Assembly: GCF_042453785.1 (NCBI RefSeq)
Contig: NC_091677.1
Coordinates: 5,675,501 to 5,739,500, forward strand
Length of the DNA: 64,000 bases
Origin: Malus domestica
Lineage: Eukaryota; Streptophyta; Magnoliopsida; Rosales; Rosaceae
Reading direction: 5' to 3'
The notes beneath the pieces are model-generated. The model saw only the letters and a program-made list of their open reading frames with translations, ran no database searches and was not told the origin of the DNA. The position numbers and the translations under genes were made by a program. This document shows, piece by piece, positions 36,087-46,513 of this stretch (position 1 is its first letter; the number at the start of each line of letters is the position of its first letter).

Positions 36087-37300
36087 GCCTTGTACACTTG
36101 TCAGTATTGATCACCAATTACGTCCATGCAAAGGAGAGGCTTCGATCAGCTCGCGGAGATCTATTTTTCAAAACACATTACGACATGTTTCTATTTCGAC
36201 ATTATTACAGTCACCTACGACATGTTTGGATTCAATTCTCATCCGTAGAAAGCCCCAATCAATCTCTTGAAGGGCACGTACGCGATCCTGAGTCTTGCGA
36301 AGCCTTCTCCATCGGTAGGCACTGCAGAAACCAGCAGCAGATTGGGGACTTGTGGGTTGCTGCAATTGTTCTCCCTTTTCCTCAGTTGCCATTCCTCAAT
36401 CTTCACACACAATCGAAGCCACTGCAACAATATGCATAGAACAGAGAGCCATCTACATCACAACACCATGATACACGAATATCTTTGAGAAATATGCACA
36501 AATACAACCGGTTACAAACTCCGAATCAAAAGTAGAAACACCAAACCAATAATAAGTCGTATATAAACCACAATTTGGTGCCACTTGATTGACTTCTCAG
36601 TGACACTCAAGTTCTATTTTTCATTGAACTTCGGGTTCCATTCGTGCTTATTTCCCATTACATTTCTAAACAAGTCCAAAACCAAAATAAAGATAACATT
36701 TTGGTACTCAGAAAATTACCAAATCGAATACTTGAGCGTAAAACAACCCACCAATTAGCTTCCAAGAATCGAAAAATTGAAGTTTGCAGATAGATACCCA
36801 AATGAAGAAATCCAATGAAAATGACTGACTCATATAACATGCACATATGACTTGCAAATATGACTTTATGTATTCTCTGTCACTTTATTTTTTTAGCACA
36901 ATATTTATAATTCTGGTAGGGAAATTGACGCTAAAAATGTGAGCTGACAAAGAGTTCATAAAGAGTCTCACTTTGAGAGAGTCCCCTTAGCATATCTCAT
37001 TCATATTTGGGTGAAATTGTGCTAGATTAATCACTAATTTTAGGCAAAATCATACTCGGTAATACATGTGATATAATAATTGTGATACCAAATTAACCAT
37101 CTTGAATTTTTACCTTATAATTTTACTTAGAAGTGAGGGATTGAGGTACAAATTGAAATTTTGGATTTAATATCAAAATATCTCATGTGAAAGACTAAGC
37201 AAGAGTCTTGCAAGTCATTAATCTCTTATCTAAACAAGGTAAGAAAATAAAATAAAAAAATAAAAAACAAAAGTCAATGATTTCTCCACACTAGAAATAT
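36087..37300. other. ICME 3' flank and ZCCHC8 upstream region
   Basis: Probable ICME 3' UTR followed by AT-rich spacer. No other gene or bounded element is visible. The ZCCHC8-type leader begins near 37300. Confidence 0.5.
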
Positions 37301-37343
37301 AGCCACAAATAGCTGCGGCGGCGAGTCCGCGTTGTTCCGTACG

Positions 37344-37359
37344 CCGCAGCACACCAATC

Positions 37360-37399
<40 letters not shown>

Positions 37400-37528
37400 T
37401 CGGAATCCGAGGCGTCGCAGGACTTCGATTGAAGCTGCGCAACGCCGCAGCACACCCAATCATCTTCTCTCTCTTTCTCTCTCACACTCGGAATCCGAGG
37501 CGTCGCAGGACTTCGATTGAAGCTGCGG
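37344..37528. repeat. Imperfect tandem duplication in the ZCCHC8 leader
   Basis: A unit of about 90-105 bp occurs twice in tandem. It contains CGCCGCAGCACACC, AATCATCTTCTCTCT, a CT microsatellite, ACTCGGAATCCGAGGCGTCG and GACTTCGATTGAAGCTGCG. The copies differ mainly in CT-run length. It lies in the presumed transcribed leader, upstream of a plausible donor (actcaag|gtaatt near 37566). The CT runs make it length-variable. Confidence 0.8.
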
Positions 37529-37683
37529 TGCTTCTATACAGAAACCCTAATCTCACTCAACTCAAGGTAATTGCACTCTTCAAATCCCTAATTTCGAGCC
37601 CTTTTCTATCAAGTTTCTCTTTTCCGTTTGGTTGCCGAGAAACCCTGGAATTTAGGTAAGGAAGTAAATTAGCTTGAAATGGA

Positions 37684-37795
37684 GCTTGAATCCGTTCACA
37701 ATCTTGTGTCATTGCCTACTTGTTTCCATTTCAATTAAAAGTTGTTCACAATCTTGTGTCATTGCCTACTTGTTTCCTTTTCAGTTAAAAAATTT
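37684..37795. repeat. About 51-bp direct duplication in the leader intron
   Basis: GTTCACAATCTTGTGTCATT and the following CTACTTGTTTCC occur twice in a row, with minor differences after each. It is a small local duplication in the presumed first intron. Confidence 0.8.
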
Positions 37796-38170
37796 CTTAC
37801 TTTTTTGTGAAATTAGTACTAATAGATTGTGGTTTATGCTTCAACATTGGATTTTTGAGTTGTGGGGGTCTGGATATCTGGTTAATTTGAATTTTTTTGT
37901 ATAATTACTGTATTTTGATGGTGTTCCTGACTCTTGAAGCTCCAATTTTTTGTCGTAATCCTGGACATTTCAACTTAAATATCGAATTTTTGAAATATAT
38001 TTATATACAATATACATGAGTGTATTTATGTGTTGTGTTTAATTTACTAAGTAGCAGTATTTGAGTTCAGTATCGTACTTGGTTGGTTTTCTGATCTACC
38101 AATGATTTTTTATGTATTGCAGAGTACTTTCTGGGTGGTCTCTTACAAAAGAAGTTGCTTCTTCGTAAAT

Positions 38171-41100
38171 ATGGAATCCCAGAATTTTATCGGTCTCCTT
38201 GCTTCTGGTGATTCTGTCATCGAGAATGTGGGGCACGAAAGTGATGTTCAATATGAAGTTAAAGAAAATGGGGCGGATCTGGGGCAGGAAAGGGATGTTC
38301 AATGTGAAGTTCAAGCTAACAGTGAGAACCTGAGGCATGAAAGTGATGTTCAATATGAAGTTAGCCATTGCATGCTAGAATCAAACCTTGAAAAAGAATT
38401 GGTTGAAGGTGATTCAGATATGGAAATTGAGGACATAAACAACCTCCCTGCCTTGGACAGTTCTCGTTCGGCAAATGTTGAAATCAAATTAGGGGGTAAC
38501 AAGGACGGGGATGCTCATTGTATACTGTCTGAAACTGTTACAGTTGCAGGAAAGTCAAATGTTTTGTTCCCGAAGGTGCATGAAAATGGTTGCCTTCCGG
38601 TCCAAGATTCAAGTACCTTTAAAGTCCCCAAAAAGGGCGGCACTTGTATCCTTCTTCTACATTTGTTTTTTCTTAAGGTTTTCTCCTTGTTCATTTTCAA
38701 GCACTTTCCAACTGTGTAACTTTGTGGCATGTGCAAATAGGTTTACTTCTTCAACCATATAATGCAGTATGTTAAAATTAAGAATACTGAAATGTAGGTT
38801 CTCTTCATTGATACCATGATCTTTGAATTTTTGTTATCCGTAATTCAACATTGCTAGCTGTATCAGGTGTTAAGAGAGCTAGAATGACAGTTGATGAACA
38901 TAAAGCTTCAGTGCGTGTGACATATGAGTCGTTGACAAGGTGGGGTTGGATTATGCTGTCAATTTAATTACTTTTATTTTTCATATGCACTTAAGCATAT
39001 ATCAGTTATTTTTCATATGCACTTAAATGGGGTTGCATAATGTTTTCATATGCACTTAAGCAAAAAATACAAAGTATTTAGATTATGGAGTATATTTCCA
39101 ATTGCAGTTTTCCATTTCTCAATTTCTTAACGAATTGTCATAATTTTTTTAGAGCTAGTAAACAAAAGCTTGAAGAACTATTACAGCAGTGGTCAGAGTG
39201 GCATGCAAAGCATTCTTCTTCATCTCAAGTAAGACTCCTCGTTTAGTTGGCTCATCATATTGAATACTTTATCTTGTGATGTCACTTTCCATGGGATGGA
39301 TCATCCAAAGTGTTAAGTTTTAAAGAAAGATTAAGTTCCACTTTCTGTTTGAATGAAGACTCGCTCAAAATTCGGGGTGGGTTGAGTTTAACAATCCTGG
39401 GTTTTGGAAGCAATTTTGAACATTTGGCACAGAGAGGTGGCTTCGGCTTGTGAAATGCAGTAAACTTTGAAGAATGATTTTTGTTGTTATAATTCTGGTT
39501 ATATGGCATGAAAGCAAGAGTATCTTAGAGAATGAGAGGTCTTCAATTGGTAGAGTCCAATCAATAAACTCGCTATTACCCTGTTTTGATTTGTTGACTA
39601 AAATTATAATGATGTGTTTTCTTGCCTTATTTTTATTTTTCTTTTGACTGCTGGGTTTATGATTACTTGTATCATGTGATCTTTCAGGATTCTATTGAAG
39701 TAGTGGAATCAGGCGAAGAGACCTTCTTTCCAGCTCTTCATGTTGGCATAGAGAGGACGTCTGCGGTGGTATGGTCCTGTTATTGTGTCTACTTTTCTCT
39801 ATATGCATTTTGTGTGCTTGAGTTTGGGTGCTTTTCTGATTACTTATAAAAAATCTTGTATTATACTTAGCTGCTAAAGTTGTGCAGCCACTAGTTGTTA
39901 TACTTGGTGACATCTCCTGATTTAGCTTTCTTCAATTTGTTAATTTTTCTGTTTGTCACAAAAACTAGAAAAAGGAATGTTTTATATAAGTTTCATTGTT
40001 TGGTACCATTTGTTAGTTTTCTGAAGTATTCTTTCATGTTCAGTCTTTTTGGATGGACAACCAAACACGGAAGGCAGATAACAACGAATCCAATATTTTG
40101 GATAACAATGATGTGCCCCTGTATGATCGGGGTTACGCCTTAGGTTTGACTTTGGCGGGTGGCTCAAGTAATGCAGAGGGGTAAACATTTTTATCAGTAT
40201 TTTCAATATCGTAGGATCGTGTTATTGGTTTTATGTTTTATGATGATGGTATTACTATATTTGTTGAAGGTTTTGTAGTTGGTTCCTCATTTTTCATGTT
40301 TTGATTTAATCCTTCTGATAGACATGTTTATGTCCTTGATCTTCTTGAGGGAGAAACCACCAGATAATTAAAAATGAATAATGAGTATCAAGAGTGAAGG
40401 GTGATTGGGCTCTGAATATTGTTAGGTGTCTAAGTAGAGGTCTTCATTTAATCCTTAATCTCATCATGACATGACAATCAGGAGGCTTTGTATGGTAATC
40501 TGGTGGTGAAATGTTTGAATCCATTTCATGGTTGTCTTCAGCCTGACTTCTACGTATAAGCAAAAAGTTGTTTTGCAGATGTTTGATATCTTTCTTTCTT
40601 ATTTTTATTTTTTGTTTCAGAGGCTTGGAGATTATAGATGATGCAAGCCGTTGTTTCAATTGTGGCTCTTATAGTCATTCGTTGAAAAATTGTCCAAAGC
40701 CTCGTAACAATGCAGCTGTCAACAGTGCCCGTAAACAGCTCAAGTCCAAACGTAATCAGAATGCTAGTTCTCGCAATCCAACACGATACTATCAGAATTC
40801 TCCAGCTGGAAAGTATGATGGTTTAAGGCCTGGTGCCCTCGATGCTGAGACACGGAAGCTTTTGGGTCTTGGGGTAAGTGATCACTCATTGTGTTTAATA
40901 CAGAACACTTGTTATTGTCTACTGGTGTTCCTTAGAATTAAGAGGCAAATACTGTTAGTTGAACGTTAAGCTCCTATTCCAGATTGTATTATTATAGAAG
41001 CTTAATGATGTGCTTGCGGTCACATGAGTCTAGAATATTAGCACGGAAGCTTTTGGGTCTTGGGGTAAGTGATCACTCATTGTGTTTAATACAGAACACT

Positions 41101-42758
41101 TGTTATTGTCTACTGGTGTTCCTTAGAATTATGAGGCAAATACTGTTAGTTGAATGTTAAGCTCCTATTCCAGATTGTATTATAATAGAAGCTTAATGAT
41201 GTGCTTGCGGTCACATGAGTCTAGAATATTAAGAACCGATTTATTTATTAATTAATTAATTTATTTGCTTGTGTGCAGGAGCTTGATCCACCACCTTGGC
41301 TTAACAGAATGCGAGAAATTGGTTACCCACCAGGATATCTAGGTATTTGAATATATTTTACTGAATTGGCAGTCACTTAAAGCAACCGATTATAAATAAT
41401 TGTAGTTCTATCACAGAAGTACCAAAAAGGCAAAAAAAAAAAAAAAAAAAAAAAACTTGGTGAAGTGTTTTCAAATTTACATTCCATTTTGCCAATGACC
41501 AACCAAAAGGGGAAAGAAAGTAGTTAGGTTTTTAGCAGGGAATTGATCTGGCCCTTGTGTCCTCCGGCTTCATTTATTTTGTCAAATTTTTATTAGGCAG
41601 AAAAAAAGCTTGTGGGTCTGATTTGATGCATAATCAATGGAAAGTTGCTGAAGCTCTGATTAAATGGTTCATATGGTTGAAATGTTATATGCGGGATTAG
41701 GCTGTGCATTTGAAACATATTCGAATAGTACATGTTGAAAAGTTCAGAACTATTATTGCAATTTAATACTTGATTCTGGAACTGCATTGTTTGTGGCTGT
41801 GCAATGTGCATTTTGAAGAGATTACCCAGCATTAGCAAACGTTTGAGGTTTTTTGCTTTGTGATGTGTGGGATTTTCATATGCTCAGTTTATGGAGAGTA
41901 CAACAACAACAACAACAAAGCCTTTTCCCACTAAGCTCAGTTTATGGAGAGTGATGTGCTAAAATCCTGGATAGCACCCTTGACCGTCCTGTTTTCTAGA
42001 AATATCAAACCTAGGTTTCAAAAAACTATTTTTTAGTCGTACTTTTAATTTATTGTACTTCCCTTTTCCTTTTAGATTTAAATTCTGTTTTGAAGTCGTA
42101 ACACCTTGTCTTGGCATTTTTAGATGTAGATGATGAAGATCAGCCATCAGGGATAATAATATATGCTGATGGGGAAATTAAGGAAGAACAGGAGGACGGG
42201 GAAATTATTGAGACAGACTTTGCTGATCCAGCGAGGAAGAAGACGGTCAAATTTCCAGGAGTAAATGCACCAATCCCAGAAAATGCTGATGAGAGACTTT
42301 GGGCTCCTGGACATTCATTTGAAGATCTCTCTAGGAACCGTTCACACAGCAGAGTGAGCCATCATTCAGAACCTGTCAGCAGAGGGCATCCCCGCGAGCA
42401 AAGGTGGTCCAGGGATTGTAGAGACGATGGGCCTCCTGGCGTTGATCCAGGTTTTGCGCCATCTAGTTACCCTCCAAGATACGGTAGCTATGATTACGGT
42501 TACAACTCTCACGGTTCAAGTAGTGCTTCAGCACCAAGAAGTCCTACCTTCGGAAGGTCCCAGTCAGACAGAGTTAGAAGAATCCCGTCATTCAATGAAG
42601 GTTCTTTTCCATACTCCAATTCTCGTCATTCACCAAAGAATTATGACTCGGGCAGTACTGAAAGTTGGAACGATGGAAGCAGGAATGACTACGACCTTGA
42701 TCTTTCAACTTATAGTAGGGATAGGCTAGACAGGCATCGCCATCACCGCAGGAGGTAA
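38171..42758 (+). CDS. ZCCHC8: ZCCHC8-like CCHC zinc-knuckle / PSP-domain protein
   Basis: Nine coding exons: 38171-38645, 38867-38939, 39153-39228, 39688-39768, 40044-40180, 40621-40873, 41279-41342, 42124-42758 (the last), after a non-coding leader exon upstream of 38122; the eight listed coding exons sum to 1794 nt, or 597 residues. The start is the first ATG after the acceptor at 38121. The N-terminus is acidic with repeated ESDVQYEV-like units. A CCHC knuckle lies at 292-305 (CFNCGSYSHSLKNC). A PSP segment follows (KYDGLRPGALDAETRKLLGL to DPPPWLNRMREIGYPPGY), then an acidic stretch and an Arg/Ser/Tyr-rich tail ending HRHHRRR. ZCCHC8 is the scaffold of the nuclear exosome targeting (NEXT) complex with the HEN2/MTR4 helicase and RBM7, degrading aberrant nuclear RNA. 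The plant homologues have this layout. Function here is by homology from memory. Confidence 0.9.
40851..41232. repeat. 191-bp tandem duplication spanning an exon end and splice donor
   Basis: Sequence 40851-41041 is repeated at 41042-41232 with three base differences. The unit holds the last 23 nt of the zinc-knuckle exon, its donor (cttgggg|gtaagt context) and the start of the intron. A second, identical donor therefore sits at about 41065. Using it would add 191 nt and shift the frame, so the upstream donor should be the functional one. Confidence 0.93.
41428..41455. repeat. Poly(A) tract
   Basis: A run of more than twenty A residues in the last intron of the ZCCHC8-like gene. No element could be attached to it. 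Confidence 0.8.
41900..41934 (-). mobile_element. 35-nt RTE LINE 3'-end micro-insertion
   Basis: Read on the minus strand this is the extreme 3' tail of the same RTE LINE as in the PERK intron: stop context, GGGAAAAGGCTTTG and TTG repeats. It is flanked by exact 18-bp direct repeats GCTCAGTTTATGGAGAGT (41882-41899 and 41935-41952). The structure is a drastically 5'-truncated retrotransposition event in an intron of the ZCCHC8-like gene. Confidence 0.9.
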
Positions 42759-43556
42759 TGGCAATGACATGTAGCCAGTAGAGATGCTTACTGTGATGGA
42801 TATAGGGATAGTTTAATCCAAGGAGGCAGTTGTACAAAGAACTAGATGTGATGAGTTTAGATGGCTCTGTGATCATCAGCTGCTGTTGTTGTATGTTATT
42901 CTCTAATTTAATGTACTCGAAGATTCCAAGTTCGAAAACTTTGTCGCTTTCGGGCCTCATCAACATTTAAATAAAAATAAGAATTTATGGTAGAGTGAAG
43001 TTAAGGTGCAGGGAGTTAGGGTTTTGTCAAGAACTACTATTTGTTTATTTAAAAAAAAAAAACCTTTTATAAGGGTTTTGTCATTAAATTCGTAGAAACT
43101 AAGGGTTTCCCTTTTCAATTATATGCCCATATTTCTATTCTAAAAAAATTACAGATAAACGCTTCAAACCCGATACTTTAGAAAAATATCTTTTAGAATT
43201 CTCAACTAAGAGCTAATTAAAACATGACAAGTGATTGGTTGATCAAATGACCGATTCATTTTGAGCGCTATTGCGCAATTTATAATTCCAATGGCTGAGT
43301 TTTTTTTTAATAGCAATAAATGAAATAACTTCACTCATCTGCTTCTAATTCAACTATACAAATTATTTGATGTGCAGAAAATGGCGCGGATATGAGTAGC
43401 ACTCAACAAATGGATAGTGGTGAGACTTTTTTTTCCACAATTTTTTCTCTTGAAGTGTTTTTTCTAATTCTCTGACTTTTGGTGGGTGTAAATCACCTTT
43501 AATCTAAAATATATGAGTGCTAGAAAAAAAAAACAAAATTAGAGAAAAAAAAACAT
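42759..43556. other. ZCCHC8 3' flank, intergenic
   Basis: Probable 3' UTR of the ZCCHC8-like gene, then AT-rich spacer up to the target duplication of the old copia element. No gene is seen. Confidence 0.5.
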
Positions 43557-43561
43557 AATTA

Positions 43562-43773
43562 TGTTGTAAACATTCCTAATTTAAGTGTGATTGTGTAAAT
43601 CCTACGTTAGATTTGATTCTAGTTATCATTTCCTATTACAACTTGTATTACTTGGGGAAGAAGGAATATCTTCTCTAGGAGAGATAACAACACACATTCC
43701 CCTACAATTCTACAAACACATATCTCTCTACCGCCGACCCCCTTAACCTTGTCAGATAAAATAGGCTACAACA
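43562..43773 (+). repeat. 5' LTR of the old copia element (TATA region deleted)
   Basis: 212 bp. Compared with the 3' LTR it lacks about 40 bp after GGAATATCTTCTCT, including the CTATAAATAAAG that looks like the TATA box. It also has scattered substitutions. Confidence 0.9.
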
Positions 43774-44913
43774 CGTTATTAGCAAGCTCCTACCGCTGAG
43801 CTTAGGAATCTGACGTTGAAGAATTTTTTTCTGCATCAAACCAGTTCATCCATATCATCACGCAATCAGGTTATTTCACAATGGTTTTTATCTCGATATT
43901 TTTGCAACCTTGATAGCATAAACATTCACTATAATGCATGACCTAACTTTACGTTTTTCAAATTTTAGATTCTACATAAATTGTGTATGCATTATATTCA
44001 TAATTATTGAATTATGTGAATTTGATATTTTCCATGAATTGCATCAAATACATGTACATGCATTATATTATTGAATTGCATATGCTTTGAATTGAAAAAA
44101 AACAAAAAACAAAAAGGGGAAACCAAATCAATCGGTGCCGCTATGGTTCTTCGAACCCCCTGATCTTGCCCCACCAGGCTTGTAACCGGAGCCATCGGCT
44201 TCTGGCCTGACCCCAAGCAACTGGGCTTGGCCCTTTACTGGCATCCTGCTCCAGCTCGTTAGGCTTTGGAGCTTCCCCGGCCTAAAAAAAGAATTTTTTT
44301 TGGGCTCGCCTAAAGCGGCCCGCGTGAAAAAATAAATTTTTTAGCCTTTGGGTCTGCCTGTAGTAGCCCATTCCCTCGGCCGGTCCTCCCCATGAGCCTG
44401 CAGTCCTACCCAAGACCCCCCCCCAACCCAATTTTTGGGCCTAGGTCACACATATCACATTTTCTTAAGCCACCCGTGGGCTTATTATTTTTTTTGGGCC
44501 ATGAGTTTTATTTACCTAATTATTTTATGCCTAATGTGTTTTATATTTTTTTCACCCATACTTTAATTTGGCCCGAAGTCCAAATAATTAATTCAATTAT
44601 AATTATCGTCCTAAAGTTATATTTTTGCATATTCTTGTTGCATATTTCTGCGTATATATTTGTGTTTGCCTGCAGGAATATATGAACCTGAAGTTCATAA
44701 TTATTTTGAAACCTAAAGTTTCTTATAACATGCCTTGTTTGAAAACCTGAAGTTTTTCACTTAAAAACATCACCCATGAAAACCCGAAGTTTTTCATGCA
44801 AAATTAAACCAATACATGTCTATTAGAACCTGTATGTTCTACTCCTATGTGAATGGATTGATTTTTCTCCATTACACTAACCACATCTTGTCTATCTATT
44901 TTGTGATAGGAAC

Positions 44914-45780
44914 ATGTCGAATTTGAACAAACTCGACTTCACCACTTTGGAGGTCTCTGGAAGGAACTACCTCAAGTAGGTCCAAGATGTGAAGCTCCAC
45001 CTAACTGCCAAGAACTTGCGTCCCGCTATTGAATAAGAGATGGACAACCCTGTTGGCAAAGCTGAAAAAGCCACCACTATGATCTTCATTCGAAGACATA
45101 TCCATGATGCTCTGCAAACTGAATATCTTGTTGAGGAGGATCCACGTGCACTATGGGTCACTTTGGCTCGTTTTGATCACCAAAAAGACATATTCTTGCC
45201 TGAAACAAGACACGATTGGCAGCATTTGCACTTCCAAGACTTTAAGTCTCTGAATGAATATAATTCTGAAGTTTTTCGAATATGATCACTTATCAAGTTT
45301 TGCAACGAAACTTTGACTGAAGAGGATCTTCTGGAGAAGACTTATTCGACCTTATCTGCTTCTAATACTGTTATGCGGCAACAATATAGAGCTCAGAAGT
45401 TTACTAAGATCTTGGATTTGATCTTTGTTTTACTTTTCGCTGAAAAGCATAACCAACTGTTGATGAAGAATCATCAAGCTCGACCTACTGGGGTGACCGT
45501 TGTGCCTGAAGTACATTATAGCACAAACCAACGCCCAAAATGCCAAAAGAGGCATGGTAGGGCCGGCCAGATGCCACCCCACCAAGGTCAACTGAGTCAA
45601 TGCCCATCCAAGGGAGGAAATAAAGTTCAGAAGCGCCCAAACCTCACTCCCAAGGCCCCAAACTTCAAGAATAAGGGCGAAGCACCTAAAACCATGGATG
45701 TGGATATGTGATATCGCTGTGGTTTAAATGACCATTGGTCCCGTGTTTGTCGAGCTCCCAAGAAGGTTGCAAATGAATAT
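44914..45780 (+). pseudogene. Copia gag remnant
   Basis: The frame opens MSNLNKLDFTTLEVSGRNYL and keeps UBN2-type Gag similarity (HIHDALQTEYLVEEDPRALW and later). It is broken by several in-frame stops. Near the end is a zinc-knuckle remnant, YRCGLNDHWSRVCRAPKK, preceded by TGA where the first knuckle Cys would be expected. The reading stops at 45780, where a solo LTR is inserted. Confidence 0.85.
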
Positions 45781-46139
45781 TGTTGATGCACAAAACCGGA
45801 GGTCTTGGAACAACGTAAATCCGACTGTGAATTTGCAAGTAATGTAAATAACACAAGATGTATCGTGGTTCACCCCAATGTTTGGGCTACGTCCACACTG
45901 ATTATTGTATTTATCTAAGAGGTGAGGGAGAGAACCTCTGAATATGAGAGGGGATATGAGAGGGGTGAGAAGGCTTCAGAAATGGCCTCCCCTAATTGTG
46001 AGGGTGATGAGTCCTTTTATAGAATAAGGGCTCCTCACTTATTACATATTTGCCCCTTCCTTTATTACATAATTACATTTAAGTCCCCCAAGTATTTGTA
46101 CGAGATCTAAATACAGAGGCCCTAAATATGGTATAAACA
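45781..46139. mobile_element. Nested solo LTR inside the copia gag
   Basis: 359 bp starting TGTTGATGCACAAAACC and ending GGTATAAACA. Exact 5-bp repeats AATAT flank it (45776-45780 and 46140-46144). Removing it rejoins the gag frame (GCAAATGAATAT to CATTCTCATCG). It shares the phrases ACACAAGATGTA, GTGGTTCACCC and GGCTACGTCCAC with the retroelement remnant near 9190. That suggests related LTR families. Confidence 0.85.
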
Positions 46140-46513
46140 AATATCATTCTCATCGTAACAAGTTTGAATCAAACTTCGTGTAAGTGGACGAACTAGAGAC
46201 TAGAAAGATGGATGTTTTTTATTTTTAAGAGGATACTACCTCTATAGAATATTAGAATCTTAGACATAGACTTATTTTTTAGTTGAAATAAGACAATGGG
46301 GCCGAATTCCACCTAGTGGCCGAACCTCTCCTTTGTTTTGGTTGATTTTTGAACAATTTTCCTTTATGTTTGGATTATTTGTTGGTGATTTGTTTTTTGA
46401 TATTAAGTTTTAATTAGTTACCATCCTTGAATAAATGAAATTATTTTGAATTGATATTTGTTTTTAAAGCTTTTATGCACGTGATGGATTCAAATTAATT
46501 TTTCATTCTAGGT

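Noticed and set aside
44100..44500. GC-rich block between the old copia 5' LTR and gag as a separate gene
   Set aside because: No sustained frame or domain. It lies inside the copia element and is best read as its leader or an unidentified insert.
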